64,000 bases of DNA, taken from assembly GCA_031315865.1 (NCBI GenBank), contig JALDRJ010000002.1, positions 1,013,147 through 1,077,146 on the forward strand, read 5' to 3'. Positions within the stretch are counted from its first letter, which is position 1; each line of letters starts with the position of its first letter. Below, in pieces: positions 1 through 9,395 of this stretch. Origin of the DNA: Nitrospirales bacterium. GTDB taxonomy: Bacteria; Nitrospirota; Nitrospiria; Nitrospirales; UBA8639. The position numbers and the translations under genes are program-made. The notes below the pieces were generated by a model. It did not search any database. It was not told where the DNA came from and worked only from the letters and a program-made list of their open reading frames with translations.

Positions 1-1
1 C

Positions 2-220
2 TCCGAAAATTCAACATGGGCCAAAACCATACGGTTTGGTGAAAAAATCGACGTGGGGTATCAGTTCGAAATCGCCATAGTGACCGTCAACAAGGCGGAA
101 CACGAAAAATTACGCCTCTACGAGTTTCGAAGCAAAAAAACCGGCGTGTGGGACCCTATCGCGATTCCACCAACCACCTCTCCAACTACGTACCGGATCG
201 TGAAAAAAATCAGTTCATAG
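2..220 (+). CDS. C-terminal end of an unknown protein (cut by window edge)
   Basis: An open frame enters from the left edge and reads 72 codons to a TAG at 218-220. The translated tail is rich in charged and beta-forming residues (WAKTIRFGE, YQFEIAIVTV, LRLYEFRSK, YRIVKKISS), which looks like genuine coding sequence. I do not recognise the family. No terminator-like hairpin follows directly, and about 220 bases separate it from the next gene. Its start lies outside the window, so neither length nor function can be judged. Confidence 0.55.
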   Translation, partial: SENSTWAKTIRFGEKIDVGYQFEIAIVTVNKAEHEKLRLYEFRSKKTGVWDPIAIPPTTSPTTYRIVKKISS

Positions 221-384
221 CCATATTCTTGTATTTCCATCACCACAGACCCTGAGCGTTTCCAGCAGACGGTATTCACCTCACCATAAAAAATAGTAGA
301 CTTTTACCGTTTTTCATTCCATAGTTCCTCTATAGTCAATACAGTCGTATCTCCCCCTCGTTTCTCTATCAAACTTGCAGAGAG

Positions 385-421
385 CCACGGCTCCTAGCCG
401 TGGGTGAATGTTCCACTCACC
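385..421 (+). promoter_or_regulatory. Tandem small hairpins in the leader of the MscS-type gene
   Basis: CCACGGCT (385-392) and AGCCGTGG (396-403) form a perfect 8-bp stem with a 3-base loop. A second short stem, GGTGA (403-407) with TCACC (417-421), follows at once and shares one base with the first. Both lie just upstream of the GAGGAG ribosome site of the channel gene. They could be a leader element or a weak terminator. The loops lack the ACGR sequence of mini-ykkC guanidine riboswitches. Confidence 0.35.
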
Positions 422-444
422 TTAACCAAACGAGGAGTCGCATC

Positions 445-1272
445 ATGGAGCAATTAGAGTACACGACGAATTGGGCAAGAGATCTGGTATTGATGTATGG
501 CCCCAAGTTCTTACTGTCAGTCTTCACGCTGATTATCGGCTGGTGGCTCACGAAACGGGTCGTTGCCCTCATTGAGCGAGCCATGGAACGAGGCCAGGTT
601 GAGGTCACGTTGCGAGGATTTTTGGCCAGCATGGCGGGCATTCTGCTCAAGGCCTTGCTGCTCATCAGCGTCGCCTCGATGATCGGAATAGAAACCACAT
701 CCTTCATCGCCATGCTCGGTGCGGCAGGCCTGGCGGTGGGCCTCGCGCTCCAAGGCAGTCTCGCCAATTTCGCCGGTGGTGTTCTTATTCTCTTTTTTCG
801 CCCCTTTAAAGTCGGAGATTTGATCGAAGCCCAAGGGTTTTTAGGAGTCGTCAAAGAAATTCAGATATTCGTGACGATTCTCACCACATTAGACAACCGG
901 CGCATTATCATCCCCAATGGCCCTCTATCCAATGGCTGCATTACCAACCTCAATGCCGAATCGCTTCGTCGCGTGGACATGAAGTTCGGGATTAGTTACG
1001 GAGATGATGTGCTGAAAGCCAAAGAAGTCATTCAACGAACGCTCGTCGCCGATGATCGAATCCTGAAAAGTCCTGCGCCAGATGTGTTTGTATCGGAACA
1101 TGCCGATAGCTCTATCAATTTCGTCGTTCGCCCCTGGGTCCATCCGAACGATTATTGGGACGTCTATTTTCATGTGCACGAACAACTGAAACTGGCGTTC
1201 GATCGTGAAGGCATCACGATTCCGTTCCCACAACGGGATGTCCATCTTTTTAAAGAAATTGTTTCTGCCTAG
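445..1272 (+). CDS. mscS: Small-conductance mechanosensitive channel, MscS family
   Basis: This is a 275-residue inner-membrane channel that would open under membrane tension to release solutes on osmotic downshock. Three hydrophobic helices occupy about residues 17-120. The pore-lining TM3 signature GLAVGLALQGSLANFAGG is close to that of E. coli MscS. It is followed by the beta domain (FRPFKVGDLIE) and the conserved IIPNGPLSNG segment. Length matches the short MscS type (about 285 residues). I chose ATG 445 because GAGGAG lies at 432-437. A GTG at 400 would add 15 residues but has no ribosome site and falls inside a hairpin. Confidence 0.93.
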   Translation: MEQLEYTTNWARDLVLMYGPKFLLSVFTLIIGWWLTKRVVALIERAMERGQVEVTLRGFLASMAGILLKALLLISVASMIGIETTSFIAMLGAAGLAVGLALQGSLANFAGGVLILFFRPFKVGDLIEAQGFLGVVKEIQIFVTILTTLDNRRIIIPNGPLSNGCITNLNAESLRRVDMKFGISYGDDVLKAKEVIQRTLVADDRILKSPAPDVFVSEHADSSINFVVRPWVHPNDYWDVYFHVHEQLKLAFDREGITIPFPQRDVHLFKEIVSA

Positions 1273-1407
1273 TTCTTTCCGAACAGCGAAGCATCTACGA
1301 GTTTCCGCCTTGGCGATCGAAATGCTGCCTGGATAAGTCCCAGGACTAGAACTCTTACCTCGAACGCCTAGCCTGGGCTTTGGAGTTCATGGATCGAAAT
1401 CTCAAGG

Positions 1408-1443
1408 GGCAAGAGGTGCCTTCTAACATAGACACCTCTTGCC
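1408..1443 (+). terminator. Terminator-like hairpin downstream of mscS
   Basis: GGCAAGAGGTG (1408-1418) pairs perfectly with CACCTCTTGCC (1433-1443) over 11 bp, with a 14-base loop. The following TTATGTT is only a weak U-tract. It lies 136 bases after the channel gene and before the TPR operon. The rest of 1273-1666 holds no convincing gene. Confidence 0.55.
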
Positions 1444-1666
1444 TTATGTTCCCTCTCGAGACGAACGATTATCGTTCTCCTAGCCGCGTTACGCCCACTT
1501 GATGTTGGACTCTGTTCCCAGGAACTGACTGACAGCTCCACCACGAGCTACAGACTGTCGAGACCCCGCTAATCATCAGGAAGAACACGTTCGCCTTCCC
1601 CACGGTCCCTTCCAATTTCCTCGAATTCCTTATACATTGAAAGGACATCGAAGAGAGATCGGCCGT

Positions 1667-3655
1667 ATGAAATCTTGGATTCGTTCCTGTCAATCGCAAA
1701 GCTGCCGAACACCGACGTTGGGCATATTCCTCTGGATAGTCACGGTTTTTGGGTCACTGACGATGCCCCAATGCTTGCTAGCTCAGACCGTAGAATCAGA
1801 GAGTGAAGAGGCCCGTCGGCCCGAAGAAGATCACCTGAGATTAGGAATCGACTTCTACTTAACGGACGAGCTCGAAATCGCTATCGATGAATTTCGAGAG
1901 GCATCCCGTCTCCAATCCGGCTATGCCGATGCTCATTTCAATCTTGGTGTTGCGCTCGCCAAAATTGGGGATTTGACCGGCGCGATTGCCCAATGGTCGG
2001 ATGCTCAACGGCTAGACCCTCAAAGCATGCCGACGCACTACCATATCTCCGCCCTCGTGTCGTACAACTATGGCGTGGCCCTCTTACGCAAGGGCCAACT
2101 TGATCAGGCCATGGATGAATGGAGAGCAGCCCTTCACATTCAGCCCGATCTTGCCGAGGCCCATTACGCAGAAGGATTGGGGTATCTCCTCAAAGGCAAC
2201 ACCCTTCAAGCCATCAGGAAATTTCAACTGGCCCTCGTGGGACACCAAGACTGGGCGATCGCCCATCATCAATTGGGTGTCGCCTACTACGAAACCCGCG
2301 AGTTGGAACTCGCCAAGGAAGAATGGCGCATCGCCCTGGAATTAGACCCGGAACTTGCCAGAACGCACGTCAATATCGGTCTTTTGCGACTATTAGAGGG
2401 TAACGTCACATCGGCCGTTCACGCTTTTCAGCGCGCGATCACGCTTGCTCCTAACCTGCCGGAAGCCCATTTCAATCTCGGAACGGCTTTCTACCAGCAA
2501 AGAGAATGGAAGGCAGCGCTTCAACACCTGCACATCGTCCTGACCCTTCGTCCCCGCTTCCTGGCTGCGTTACAATTGACCGGTGCCACGTGGTCGCACC
2601 TTGGGCATTGGAGCAAGGCCGCGAGCACATGGCGGGAAGCGTTGCACGCCAATCCCCCTGAGTTCGAAAGTGCGAAGTTCCGGTACAATATTGGCCTTGC
2701 ATTGCTAATGATGGGGGACCTGCGAGGCTCCATCAGAGAGTTCCGTCACGCACTCACCCTTCGACCAGAATGGGCCGAAGCCCATTACGCCTTGGCCTCG
2801 GCTTCTGTCTTCGGCAAGGATTGGCGACATGCATCAGAACACCTGCAACGGGTCACGGAATTGGAGCCGACCTGGGCTCACGCGTTTTTTAGCTTAGGCA
2901 AGGTCTATTACCAGATGGGATCGGTCACAGAATCCATCGAAGCCCTACAGCGGGCGATTCAACTGGAACCGGAATTTGCGGATGCGTCCTATCATCTCGG
3001 AGTCACGCTTCGGGCCCAAGATCGTACGAAAGAAGCGATTGAGCCGCTCCAACAGGCAGCTCGGGCTGGAATCGAAGAAGCGCAAAGTCTCTTGGCCATG
3101 ATGTACCAAAATGGAAGCGGCGTCGAGAGGAACCTCCCCATGGCGATGCTTTGGTGGGCTCGATTGTCTTTTGCTGAGACAGAAACCGAGGTAGGGATTC
3201 AGGCCAAGGAACGACTGGCTCAATTTCGTCTCCAAGCTAGGGACCCTCATTCGTCCCAAGCCATGCGACAGGAAATTCTCGCTGGATTTTACTTAATCCG
3301 CCAATCGCTTCGTCAACAAACGGGTGACTTAAAAGTCATCTCAAGTGAAAATAACCAGGGCTTGGGCCTACAATACCTTCAGCATGGACGAGTCAGGGAG
3401 GCGATCCCTCTCTTGATTCATGAAGCCTTGGCGCTTGACGAATCAGCACACCAAGAACTCGAACACTTGTATCAAAATGGAGTTGAAGGAAAATTACATG
3501 CCTACGACGATCGGATCCTTCGCTATTTTCTGGAGCGCGCGCAGGAAAGCAACCCCCAATCGTGTGATTTTTTGGAAAAAGCCGCGACGCATTCCGGCAT
3601 GCCTGAATCAGGAAAAATTACCAATGCATTGCGTACCTGTCGTTCCCAGTCATGA
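1667..3655 (+). CDS. Exported TPR protein with a Sel1-like repeat
   Basis: This 662-residue protein begins with a signal-like hydrophobic stretch (about residues 18-40, ending CLLAQ). It then carries around ten tetratricopeptide repeats, recognisable from recurring A-x-x-NLG-x-A / Y-x-x-A patterns such as ADAHFNLGVALAK and PEAHFNLGTAFYQ. Near residue 480 a Sel1-like unit appears (LLAMMYQNGSGVERN). TPRs are protein-binding scaffolds, and no enzyme motif is visible. The start is ATG 1667 with GAGAGA upstream; a TTG at 1637 is the alternative. Its stop overlaps the next start (ATGA at 3652-3655). The two genes are therefore probably translationally coupled, and the TPR protein may be a periplasmic partner of the CHASE2 sensor. 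Confidence 0.85.
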   Translation: MKSWIRSCQSQSCRTPTLGIFLWIVTVFGSLTMPQCLLAQTVESESEEARRPEEDHLRLGIDFYLTDELEIAIDEFREASRLQSGYADAHFNLGVALAKIGDLTGAIAQWSDAQRLDPQSMPTHYHISALVSYNYGVALLRKGQLDQAMDEWRAALHIQPDLAEAHYAEGLGYLLKGNTLQAIRKFQLALVGHQDWAIAHHQLGVAYYETRELELAKEEWRIALELDPELARTHVNIGLLRLLEGNVTSAVHAFQRAITLAPNLPEAHFNLGTAFYQQREWKAALQHLHIVLTLRPRFLAALQLTGATWSHLGHWSKAASTWREALHANPPEFESAKFRYNIGLALLMMGDLRGSIREFRHALTLRPEWAEAHYALASASVFGKDWRHASEHLQRVTELEPTWAHAFFSLGKVYYQMGSVTESIEALQRAIQLEPEFADASYHLGVTLRAQDRTKEAIEPLQQAARAGIEEAQSLLAMMYQNGSGVERNLPMAMLWWARLSFAETETEVGIQAKERLAQFRLQARDPHSSQAMRQEILAGFYLIRQSLRQQTGDLKVISSENNQGLGLQYLQHGRVREAIPLLIHEALALDESAHQELEHLYQNGVEGKLHAYDDRILRYFLERAQESNPQSCDFLEKAATHSGMPESGKITNALRTCRSQS

Positions 3656-6372
3656 ACTCCCGTAAGGAATCTTTTTTCTCCACCTCCAACTCAAAGCCAA
3701 TGGGCCTCAGGACAATAGGGATTTGCTTCCTGCTGGCAATAGCCGGCACCGTAGCCGGCTTTGGAGCGTCCCTCGTGTTTCCTCAAGGAGACCGATGGGC
3801 GTACGACTGGCAAGTCCGCAATCTCCTTTCGGTTCCAATCAATCCATCTATCGTACTGGTGACGTTGGACGAAACAGGCCCGGAAGCTTGCGGAAAAGGC
3901 GATTGGAACACTTCCGTTCTCGCGAGAACTATCACGGCGCTGAGTCATGCAGGGACCGAGCTAATTGCTCCGGCCATCAATTTTACAGTCCCCACTCCTG
4001 GAGAGTGCGGCGGCGTCATCGGATACACCAACTTACTTGAAGCCTCAAAACAGGCTGGAATTGTCGTATACCCCTCAACGGTTCCTGAAGCTCTGGCGAG
4101 AGAAGCAAAGACCGTTGGTCTCATGCCGTTAGCATCCGATGGAGATGGCGTCTTTCGTCGTCTTGACCCATCCAGCTTTTCTTCCGATATCCTTCCTCAA
4201 CCATTCGGACTCGCCATAGCGCGGATATCGCCAAAAAGTTGGCATTCAAGTCCAACCGTAGCTGATAACTCAAGACCAGCATCCATCCCTCATTCAGAAA
4301 CCGACAGATTGGTGCCTTTCGCGGGAAAGTGGGAAGAACAGCCTTTTCCAACCTACTCCTTTTCTCTGGTGACAGATTTCATCGCTCAACGATCCGATCA
4401 ACGCTTACGTGAAATCGTGGAAGGAAAATCCGTCATCCTGTTTCCAACGCAAGGTCATCTCGAGAGCCTCCCAACACCTGTCGATCGATCGGCTCCTCTG
4501 GGTTTTCTCCACGCAACAATTTTCAATGCGTCTCTCTCTTCTTCCTGGTTATCGACGGCTTCTGTGGTGTTGGCGTTTTTTTCAACCTTGCTCTTCGCAT
4601 TCGCGATAGCGCTCTGGATACAGACTTCACGCGGCAGATGGCAATGGGCCACGATTGGCATTCTGCTCATCATTCATAGCTGTGTTTTCGGGCTTCTTTT
4701 CCCGGTGTCAGGAATCGTCTTTCCGCTATTCACACAAACATCTGTCTTGGTATTGACGACAGTCGTGGCCTTCCTTTGGAGCAACAGGGAAAACCAGGCA
4801 TGGGAAGCAGCACAGGTTCGGACAGTGGAACAACAATTGATCCGCACGCAAGAAACACTCGCCAGCAAAGAACTCGTCGTCGAAGAAATGGAAGAGCGGT
4901 TACAAAAAGCCAGAGACCAGGTCGAGGAAACCTCTCAACAGTATGCGGCGTTGTCAACAACCGGAGACGACGCCCGAATCAAGTTACGAGAAGCGGAAGA
5001 GGAGGCCGAGCGCGCCCGGCAACACGTTGAGAGTCTTCAGCAGGAACTCCGAAAACTACGCCAAGTCTCACCAGTCCCGGCGACGGCTCTCCTGCCAGTT
5101 CACGATCTCGATGATCGGACACTGCAACAAGAGGCGGAAGCATGTGGAATCGTCACATGTTCCCCACTTCTCATGAAGACATTTCATGAGGTGAAAAAAG
5201 CCGCAGCCACAAACAATCCGATTCTGATCCTCGGTGAAACCGGTACCGGCAAAGAATTATTCGCCCAAGCGGCCCATCGGTTGAGCTCTCGGTCTCAGGG
5301 CCCCTTTGTTTCGGTCAACATGGCGGCCATTCGGCCGGAATTGTTCGAGAGTGAGTTATTCGGCCATGTCAAAGGAGCCTTTACCGGCGCGGTCAGCCGT
5401 CGAGGCTTTTTCGAAATAGCCCATGGAGGTAGCATCTTTTTAGACGAGATCGGTGAATTACCCCTCGATCTTCAAGCCAAGCTGTTGCGGGTATTAGAGA
5501 ACGGGGAATTCTATCGCGTCGGACAATCAACCCCGACGCATACTGACGTTCGTATCATCGCGGCCACGAACCGTGACCTGAATCAGACCATCGAGGCAGG
5601 GCAGTACCGGGAAGACCTGTACTATCGCTTACGAAGTTTCCTCGTGACGCTTCCACCTCTCCGAGAACGCGGGACAGACGACATCAACGGGCTCGTTCGG
5701 AAAATCATTGACGATCTATCGGGAAAGATTGAGCGAGAACCGGTACAAATAACTCAAGGAGCCATGGAGGCCATTCACGCCTACGCGTGGCCCGGGAACG
5801 TGCGGGAACTTTGGCAAACCCTGGCTCAAGCGATGGCCTTGGCTGAAGGAGGGATTTTGACTGAAAAAGACCTCCGTTTGCCCGGCGGAACAGGTCAAAA
5901 AACCAAGTCCGTTGCACCGGGCCGTGACGTACGCACTAGCCCATTGGATGGGAAAAAGGCGTTGGCTCTCCGCGAGGATGAATTCGTCCTGTCCATGCTG
6001 AGGAAACATGAGTTCGATATGAAAGCCACAGCCAAAGCTCTTGAATGGGATCGCAGCACCGTCACGCAACGACTGAAGGGAATGGGATTCCAAGCGCTCG
6101 TCGCGCACGGCAGCAATGTGCAGGATGCTGCCGTGGCGTTGGCCGGAGATTCAACGTTGGAAAAAATCGTGGAACTCAAGTTGGAAGAATACTACCAAAA
6201 TCTTGTGTCATCGGCGCTCGAGCATGAAACTGAAGAACAGGCCTTGTCAGATTGTCGCAAACGCATGCGCAACATTCCGGAACGTTATTTTCCTGCCATC
6301 GAATCACTCGTCCGTCAACAGTTCGCGGATTCCTCCACTACGCGGAAACAAAGTTCAACGCCGCAGAGTTAA
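3652..6372 (+). CDS. CHASE2-sensor sigma-54-dependent transcriptional activator
   Basis: This is a 906-residue one-protein signalling system. A first membrane helix (about 20-42) leads to an extracytoplasmic CHASE2 sensor (about 45-290, with WAYDWQVRN and IVLVTLDETG). Three more helices follow (300-375), then a coiled coil (about 380-470) and a sigma-54 AAA+ domain (about 500-740). The AAA+ domain has Walker A GETGTGKE, the sigma-54 contact loop GAFTGA (575-580) and Walker B SIFLDEIGE. A Fis-type helix-turn-helix lies near 800-830 (ATAKALEWDRSTVTQRL), with about 80 further residues of no known fold. CHASE2 is normally found on kinases and cyclases, so direct coupling to a sigma-54 activator is less common. 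Its ligand is unknown. The 3' end overlaps the convergent msrB gene. Confidence 0.9.
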   Translation: MNSRKESFFSTSNSKPMGLRTIGICFLLAIAGTVAGFGASLVFPQGDRWAYDWQVRNLLSVPINPSIVLVTLDETGPEACGKGDWNTSVLARTITALSHAGTELIAPAINFTVPTPGECGGVIGYTNLLEASKQAGIVVYPSTVPEALAREAKTVGLMPLASDGDGVFRRLDPSSFSSDILPQPFGLAIARISPKSWHSSPTVADNSRPASIPHSETDRLVPFAGKWEEQPFPTYSFSLVTDFIAQRSDQRLREIVEGKSVILFPTQGHLESLPTPVDRSAPLGFLHATIFNASLSSSWLSTASVVLAFFSTLLFAFAIALWIQTSRGRWQWATIGILLIIHSCVFGLLFPVSGIVFPLFTQTSVLVLTTVVAFLWSNRENQAWEAAQVRTVEQQLIRTQETLASKELVVEEMEERLQKARDQVEETSQQYAALSTTGDDARIKLREAEEEAERARQHVESLQQELRKLRQVSPVPATALLPVHDLDDRTLQQEAEACGIVTCSPLLMKTFHEVKKAAATNNPILILGETGTGKELFAQAAHRLSSRSQGPFVSVNMAAIRPELFESELFGHVKGAFTGAVSRRGFFEIAHGGSIFLDEIGELPLDLQAKLLRVLENGEFYRVGQSTPTHTDVRIIAATNRDLNQTIEAGQYREDLYYRLRSFLVTLPPLRERGTDDINGLVRKIIDDLSGKIEREPVQITQGAMEAIHAYAWPGNVRELWQTLAQAMALAEGGILTEKDLRLPGGTGQKTKSVAPGRDVRTSPLDGKKALALREDEFVLSMLRKHEFDMKATAKALEWDRSTVTQRLKGMGFQALVAHGSNVQDAAVALAGDSTLEKIVELKLEEYYQNLVSSALEHETEEQALSDCRKRMRNIPERYFPAIESLVRQQFADSSTTRKQSSTPQS

Positions 6373-6829
6373 TGCAGTAGCGTAGACCGGTCGGCTCAGG
6401 ACCATCCTCAAAAATATGGCCAAGATGCCCGCCACACCGCCGACAGTGGCATTCGGTCCGCGGATACAAGAGCTTCCAATCAGTCCGGGTCTTTACGGCA
6501 TTGTCTGAAATGGGCTTCCAAAAACTCGGCCATCCGGTTTTACTGTCGTATTTGTTCTCAGAGGAAAACAATGGAAGCTGACACCCTGCGCATTCATAGG
6601 TCCCGTTTTCTTTATTGTCATGGTAAGGATTCTTGAAAGGCGGTTCCGTCGCTTCTTCCCTGAGAACCTGGTACTGGAGCGGAGTAAGCTCAGCTTTCCA
6701 TTCCTCATCCGATTTCATCACTTCAAATGTCTCTTCAGCAGCCACTCCGCCAACTCCCGTCAGTTTTGCCAAGACCCCGGCACCAAGCACCATCCCAACC
6801 TTCATCAAATTTCTTCTGTTAATATCCAT
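6338..6829 (-). CDS. msrB: Tat-exported peptide-methionine (R)-S-oxide reductase
   Basis: MsrB reduces methionine-R-sulfoxide in damaged proteins. The 163-residue product opens with a twin-arginine export signal (NRRNLMKVG plus a hydrophobic stretch to about residue 30), so it should act in the periplasm. The MsrB domain shows two zinc CxxC pairs (CAGC, CRRC), the GWPSFW motif and the catalytic cysteine in GLRYCINS. A resolving cysteine before GWPSF is absent (KTGWPS), as in many MsrB proteins, so an external thiol would be needed. Its last 35 bases overlap the convergent sigma-54 activator gene. The start has a TCCTCC complement (GGAGGA) just upstream at 6834-6839. Confidence 0.93.
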   Translation of the reverse strand: MDINRRNLMKVGMVLGAGVLAKLTGVGGVAAEETFEVMKSDEEWKAELTPLQYQVLREEATEPPFKNPYHDNKENGTYECAGCQLPLFSSENKYDSKTGWPSFWKPISDNAVKTRTDWKLLYPRTECHCRRCGGHLGHIFEDGPEPTGLRYCINSAALNFVSA

Positions 6830-7000
6830 TTTATCCTCCTCTTATAGATTTTTATTCTCTTTTACCTTTCATCCTCAACAGAAACGTTCTAATATAGGGA
6901 GTCCCATTCGAGAGATAAACGTTACAGTGGGATTCACGGTAAAAACCTCGATCCTGAGAACCCGTGAAGGGAGAGTCATGCCCGACTTTGCGAGAGTTTT

Positions 7001-7029
7001 TTGACAGAAAGTTCCGAAATTTCTACACT
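7001..7029 (+). promoter_or_regulatory. Sigma-70-type promoter of hpf
   Basis: TTGACA at 7001-7006 and TACACT at 7024-7029 are separated by exactly 17 bases. Transcription would start near 7036, giving a leader of about 87 bases before the hpf start codon. The spacing and near-consensus boxes make this one of the clearest promoters in the window. Confidence 0.7.
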
Positions 7030-7122
7030 AGCCGCATGGCTCATTAAGGTCATGAACTCTCTTCCCGAAAGGATTGATAGGAAGAAAATTCGAGACTCTT
7101 TAAGGTGCAATGAGGAGGTTCC

Positions 7123-7500
7123 ATGGACATCAAGATTGAAAGCCGCAACGTGGGGATGACCCCTCGCTGGAAAACCGAAATTGAAACCCGTGTAGCCGCA
7201 CTTGAGAGTGAATCTATTCAGATCACTCATGCGCGGGTCACGTTGACCAAGAATGCGCATCACAAGAAAGGTGAAGATAATGCCGAAGCCCTGGTGTTAG
7301 TCACAATACCTAAACGGCATACCGTCACTGCCCGCAAGGAAGCGAAGACATTTGAAGAGGCGATTCGTCGGGCGTTCTTGGCGGTGGAAAACGAAATACG
7401 AAAAATGCATGAAAAACGAGCATCGAAAGAGTCCGGAAAGGCTGGAGCCAACTCGCTCAAGGGGATTCCCGAAGAGACGATCAAAGAGGAAATCGCTTAG
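7123..7500 (+). CDS. hpf: Ribosome hibernation-promoting factor (short form)
   Basis: HPF/RaiA proteins bind the decoding centre of the 30S subunit and silence ribosomes in stationary phase. The 125-residue product shows the family fold: an N-terminal MDIKIESRNVGMT strand, a central VLVTIPKRHTVTARKEAKTF segment and a basic C-terminal helix (AIRRAFLAVENEIRKM). It lacks the extra C-terminal dimerisation domain of long HPF (about 180 residues), so it resembles the short HPF/YfiA type. AGGAGG sits just before the ATG. A consensus promoter lies upstream, and the gene appears to be monocistronic. Confidence 0.9.
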   Translation: MDIKIESRNVGMTPRWKTEIETRVAALESESIQITHARVTLTKNAHHKKGEDNAEALVLVTIPKRHTVTARKEAKTFEEAIRRAFLAVENEIRKMHEKRASKESGKAGANSLKGIPEETIKEEIA

Positions 7501-7634
7501 GGCGTCTCCATACCCACTACCCCCCGATGCCTGCTCGAGAAGAAGGAGATAACTCTCTCTGGATACGAAAATTTCTCTATTGGATTATGTATGGGGTAAC
7601 AGCGAATCGAGAGATGCGCAACGGTGAGAGGCTG

Positions 7635-9053
7635 CTAGATATTCAACAGTTTTCGACCGGCCTCGACGATTTGGCCCACTCGTTCTTCGGTCGTCGCTTC
7701 ACTATAACAACGGACGATGGGCTCGGTGCCGGATGGCCTGAGAAGAAACCAACTGCCATCCGCCAGTAACAGTTTACATCCATCAAGGCGATTGACTTGA
7801 GAGACCGCAGACCCCGCGAACGTCTCCGGAGGATCGTCAATAATTTTATTGAGCGACTCTCTGACTGCCTCATCAACGGCAATGTCCTCACGTGCTGAGT
7901 AGATCGTCCCCACTCGTTCAAACAGGTCGACGAGCAACGCTTTTAAAGTTTTTCCCGTATGGGCCACCATCTCGACCACCAGAGCACAGGCCAGGATTCC
8001 GTCTTTTTCCGGGACATGTCCTTGAATCGAAAGCCCGGCGCTTTCCTCTCCCCCCATCACTACCTCCCCTTTGGCGAGTAACTCGCCGATATACTTAAAC
8101 CCCACAGGCGTTTCATGGACGGAGAGCCCATGATGACTGGCCACGGCATCGACTAGATGAGTCGTGGCGACCGATCGCGCTACCCACCCAGTCCATTTTC
8201 GGGTTTGAATCAAATGATCGAGTAACAATGCCAAAACGAGGTTCGGCTCGATGAATGTCCCATCTGCGTCGACCACACCAAACCGATCGCCATCTCCATC
8301 CGTGGCTAACCCGATATGCGCTCCTTCCCGCCGGACAGCTTCCTGAAGCTCCCGTAACGTATCTTGCGCCGGTTCAGGGCGTAACCCGCCAAAATAAGGA
8401 TCGCGCCAATGGTGAAGCAAGGCCAGTTTGCAGCCTGCCTGCCGGAGAAACTCGTCCAAATACTCCCGAGTGGTGCCAAAGAGCGGGTCCATGATGATAC
8501 GAAGGCCACGACCCCGGATTTTGTCACTATCGACATGTGCTTCCAGACCTTTGAGGTACTCAGGCTTGGGGTCCAGGAAACGGATCATTCCATCGGCCTT
8601 CGCACGCTCCCAGGGAAGCCATTTAATATACTCCCCATGCAATAGAGGAATGATCCGTTGCTCGATCGCCTTGGTCGTTTCGGGAAGCGCGGGCCCTCCC
8701 CAGGAAGGTGTAAACTTGACGCCATTGTAATCAGGGGGATTGTGACTCGCAGAAATATTGATTCCTCCTGCAAGCTTTCGATGAAGAATATGGTATGAAA
8801 TCGTGGGCGTGGGAGTATCGCGATCACAGAGCAACGAAGGAATCCCATGGGCTGACATCACTTCTCCTGCCACTTTGGCAAACCGTTCCCCCATGAATCG
8901 GGTGTCATAGCCGATAATCACTCCGCGTTGTCCGATTTTTTCCTGTCGCAGGTATTGAGCAATACCCTGGCAAACAATGCGAACATTACGAAACGTGAAC
9001 TCATCTGCGACGATCGCTCGCCAACCCGAAGTCCCAAATTTAATACTTTCCAT
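7635..9053 (-). CDS. Phosphoglucomutase/phosphomannomutase (alpha-D-phosphohexomutase)
   Basis: This 472-residue cytoplasmic enzyme interconverts hexose 1- and 6-phosphates through a phosphoserine. All four family motifs are present: the active-site loop SASHNPP, the magnesium loop DGDGDR, the sugar-binding loop GGEESAG and the phosphate-binding loop RPSGTEP. Sequence alone does not fix the preference between glucose and mannose phosphates. ATG 9053 is preferred because AAGGA precedes it; an in-frame ATG at 9077 would add 8 residues. The gene is isolated, with 318 bases to the upstream xthA. Confidence 0.92.
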   Translation of the reverse strand: MESIKFGTSGWRAIVADEFTFRNVRIVCQGIAQYLRQEKIGQRGVIIGYDTRFMGERFAKVAGEVMSAHGIPSLLCDRDTPTPTISYHILHRKLAGGINISASHNPPDYNGVKFTPSWGGPALPETTKAIEQRIIPLLHGEYIKWLPWERAKADGMIRFLDPKPEYLKGLEAHVDSDKIRGRGLRIIMDPLFGTTREYLDEFLRQAGCKLALLHHWRDPYFGGLRPEPAQDTLRELQEAVRREGAHIGLATDGDGDRFGVVDADGTFIEPNLVLALLLDHLIQTRKWTGWVARSVATTHLVDAVASHHGLSVHETPVGFKYIGELLAKGEVVMGGEESAGLSIQGHVPEKDGILACALVVEMVAHTGKTLKALLVDLFERVGTIYSAREDIAVDEAVRESLNKIIDDPPETFAGSAVSQVNRLDGCKLLLADGSWFLLRPSGTEPIVRCYSEATTEERVGQIVEAGRKLLNI

Positions 9054-9077
9054 GGATTTCCTTTTGAACGCACCCAT

Positions 9078-9395
9078 TCATTATTGGAACAGCTTCACTA
9101 TTTATAGAGAATAGTAGATTTTCTCTCAACGCGCCAGCCCTTATAACCGTTTCAGCGATGCCGAAACGATACAGTGCTCTCTTGTACGCCTTGGCTCTTC
9201 AAGACGTGAGAGAAACAGCCATGTGTGTCAGGACATCCGAGCGGGTATCACCTTCCGCTTGAGACAACGTCCTACCGCGCGGGGGTTGTCGTCTGTATCG
9301 ATTGGAACGTATGTGGACTCGCTATAAGTCTTATGAAGAAAGACTTTTTCGACAAATGGGCATGGACAGTGAGACGCATTGGAGCAAAAAGATGT
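9078..9395. other. Intergenic stretch without a convincing gene
   Basis: This 318-base gap separates the end of xthA from the start of the phosphohexomutase gene. A short imperfect hairpin is visible near 9150 (CGTTTC facing GAAACG across nine bases). A small plus-strand open frame has no ribosome site and no recognisable content, so I do not call it. Confidence 0.4.
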
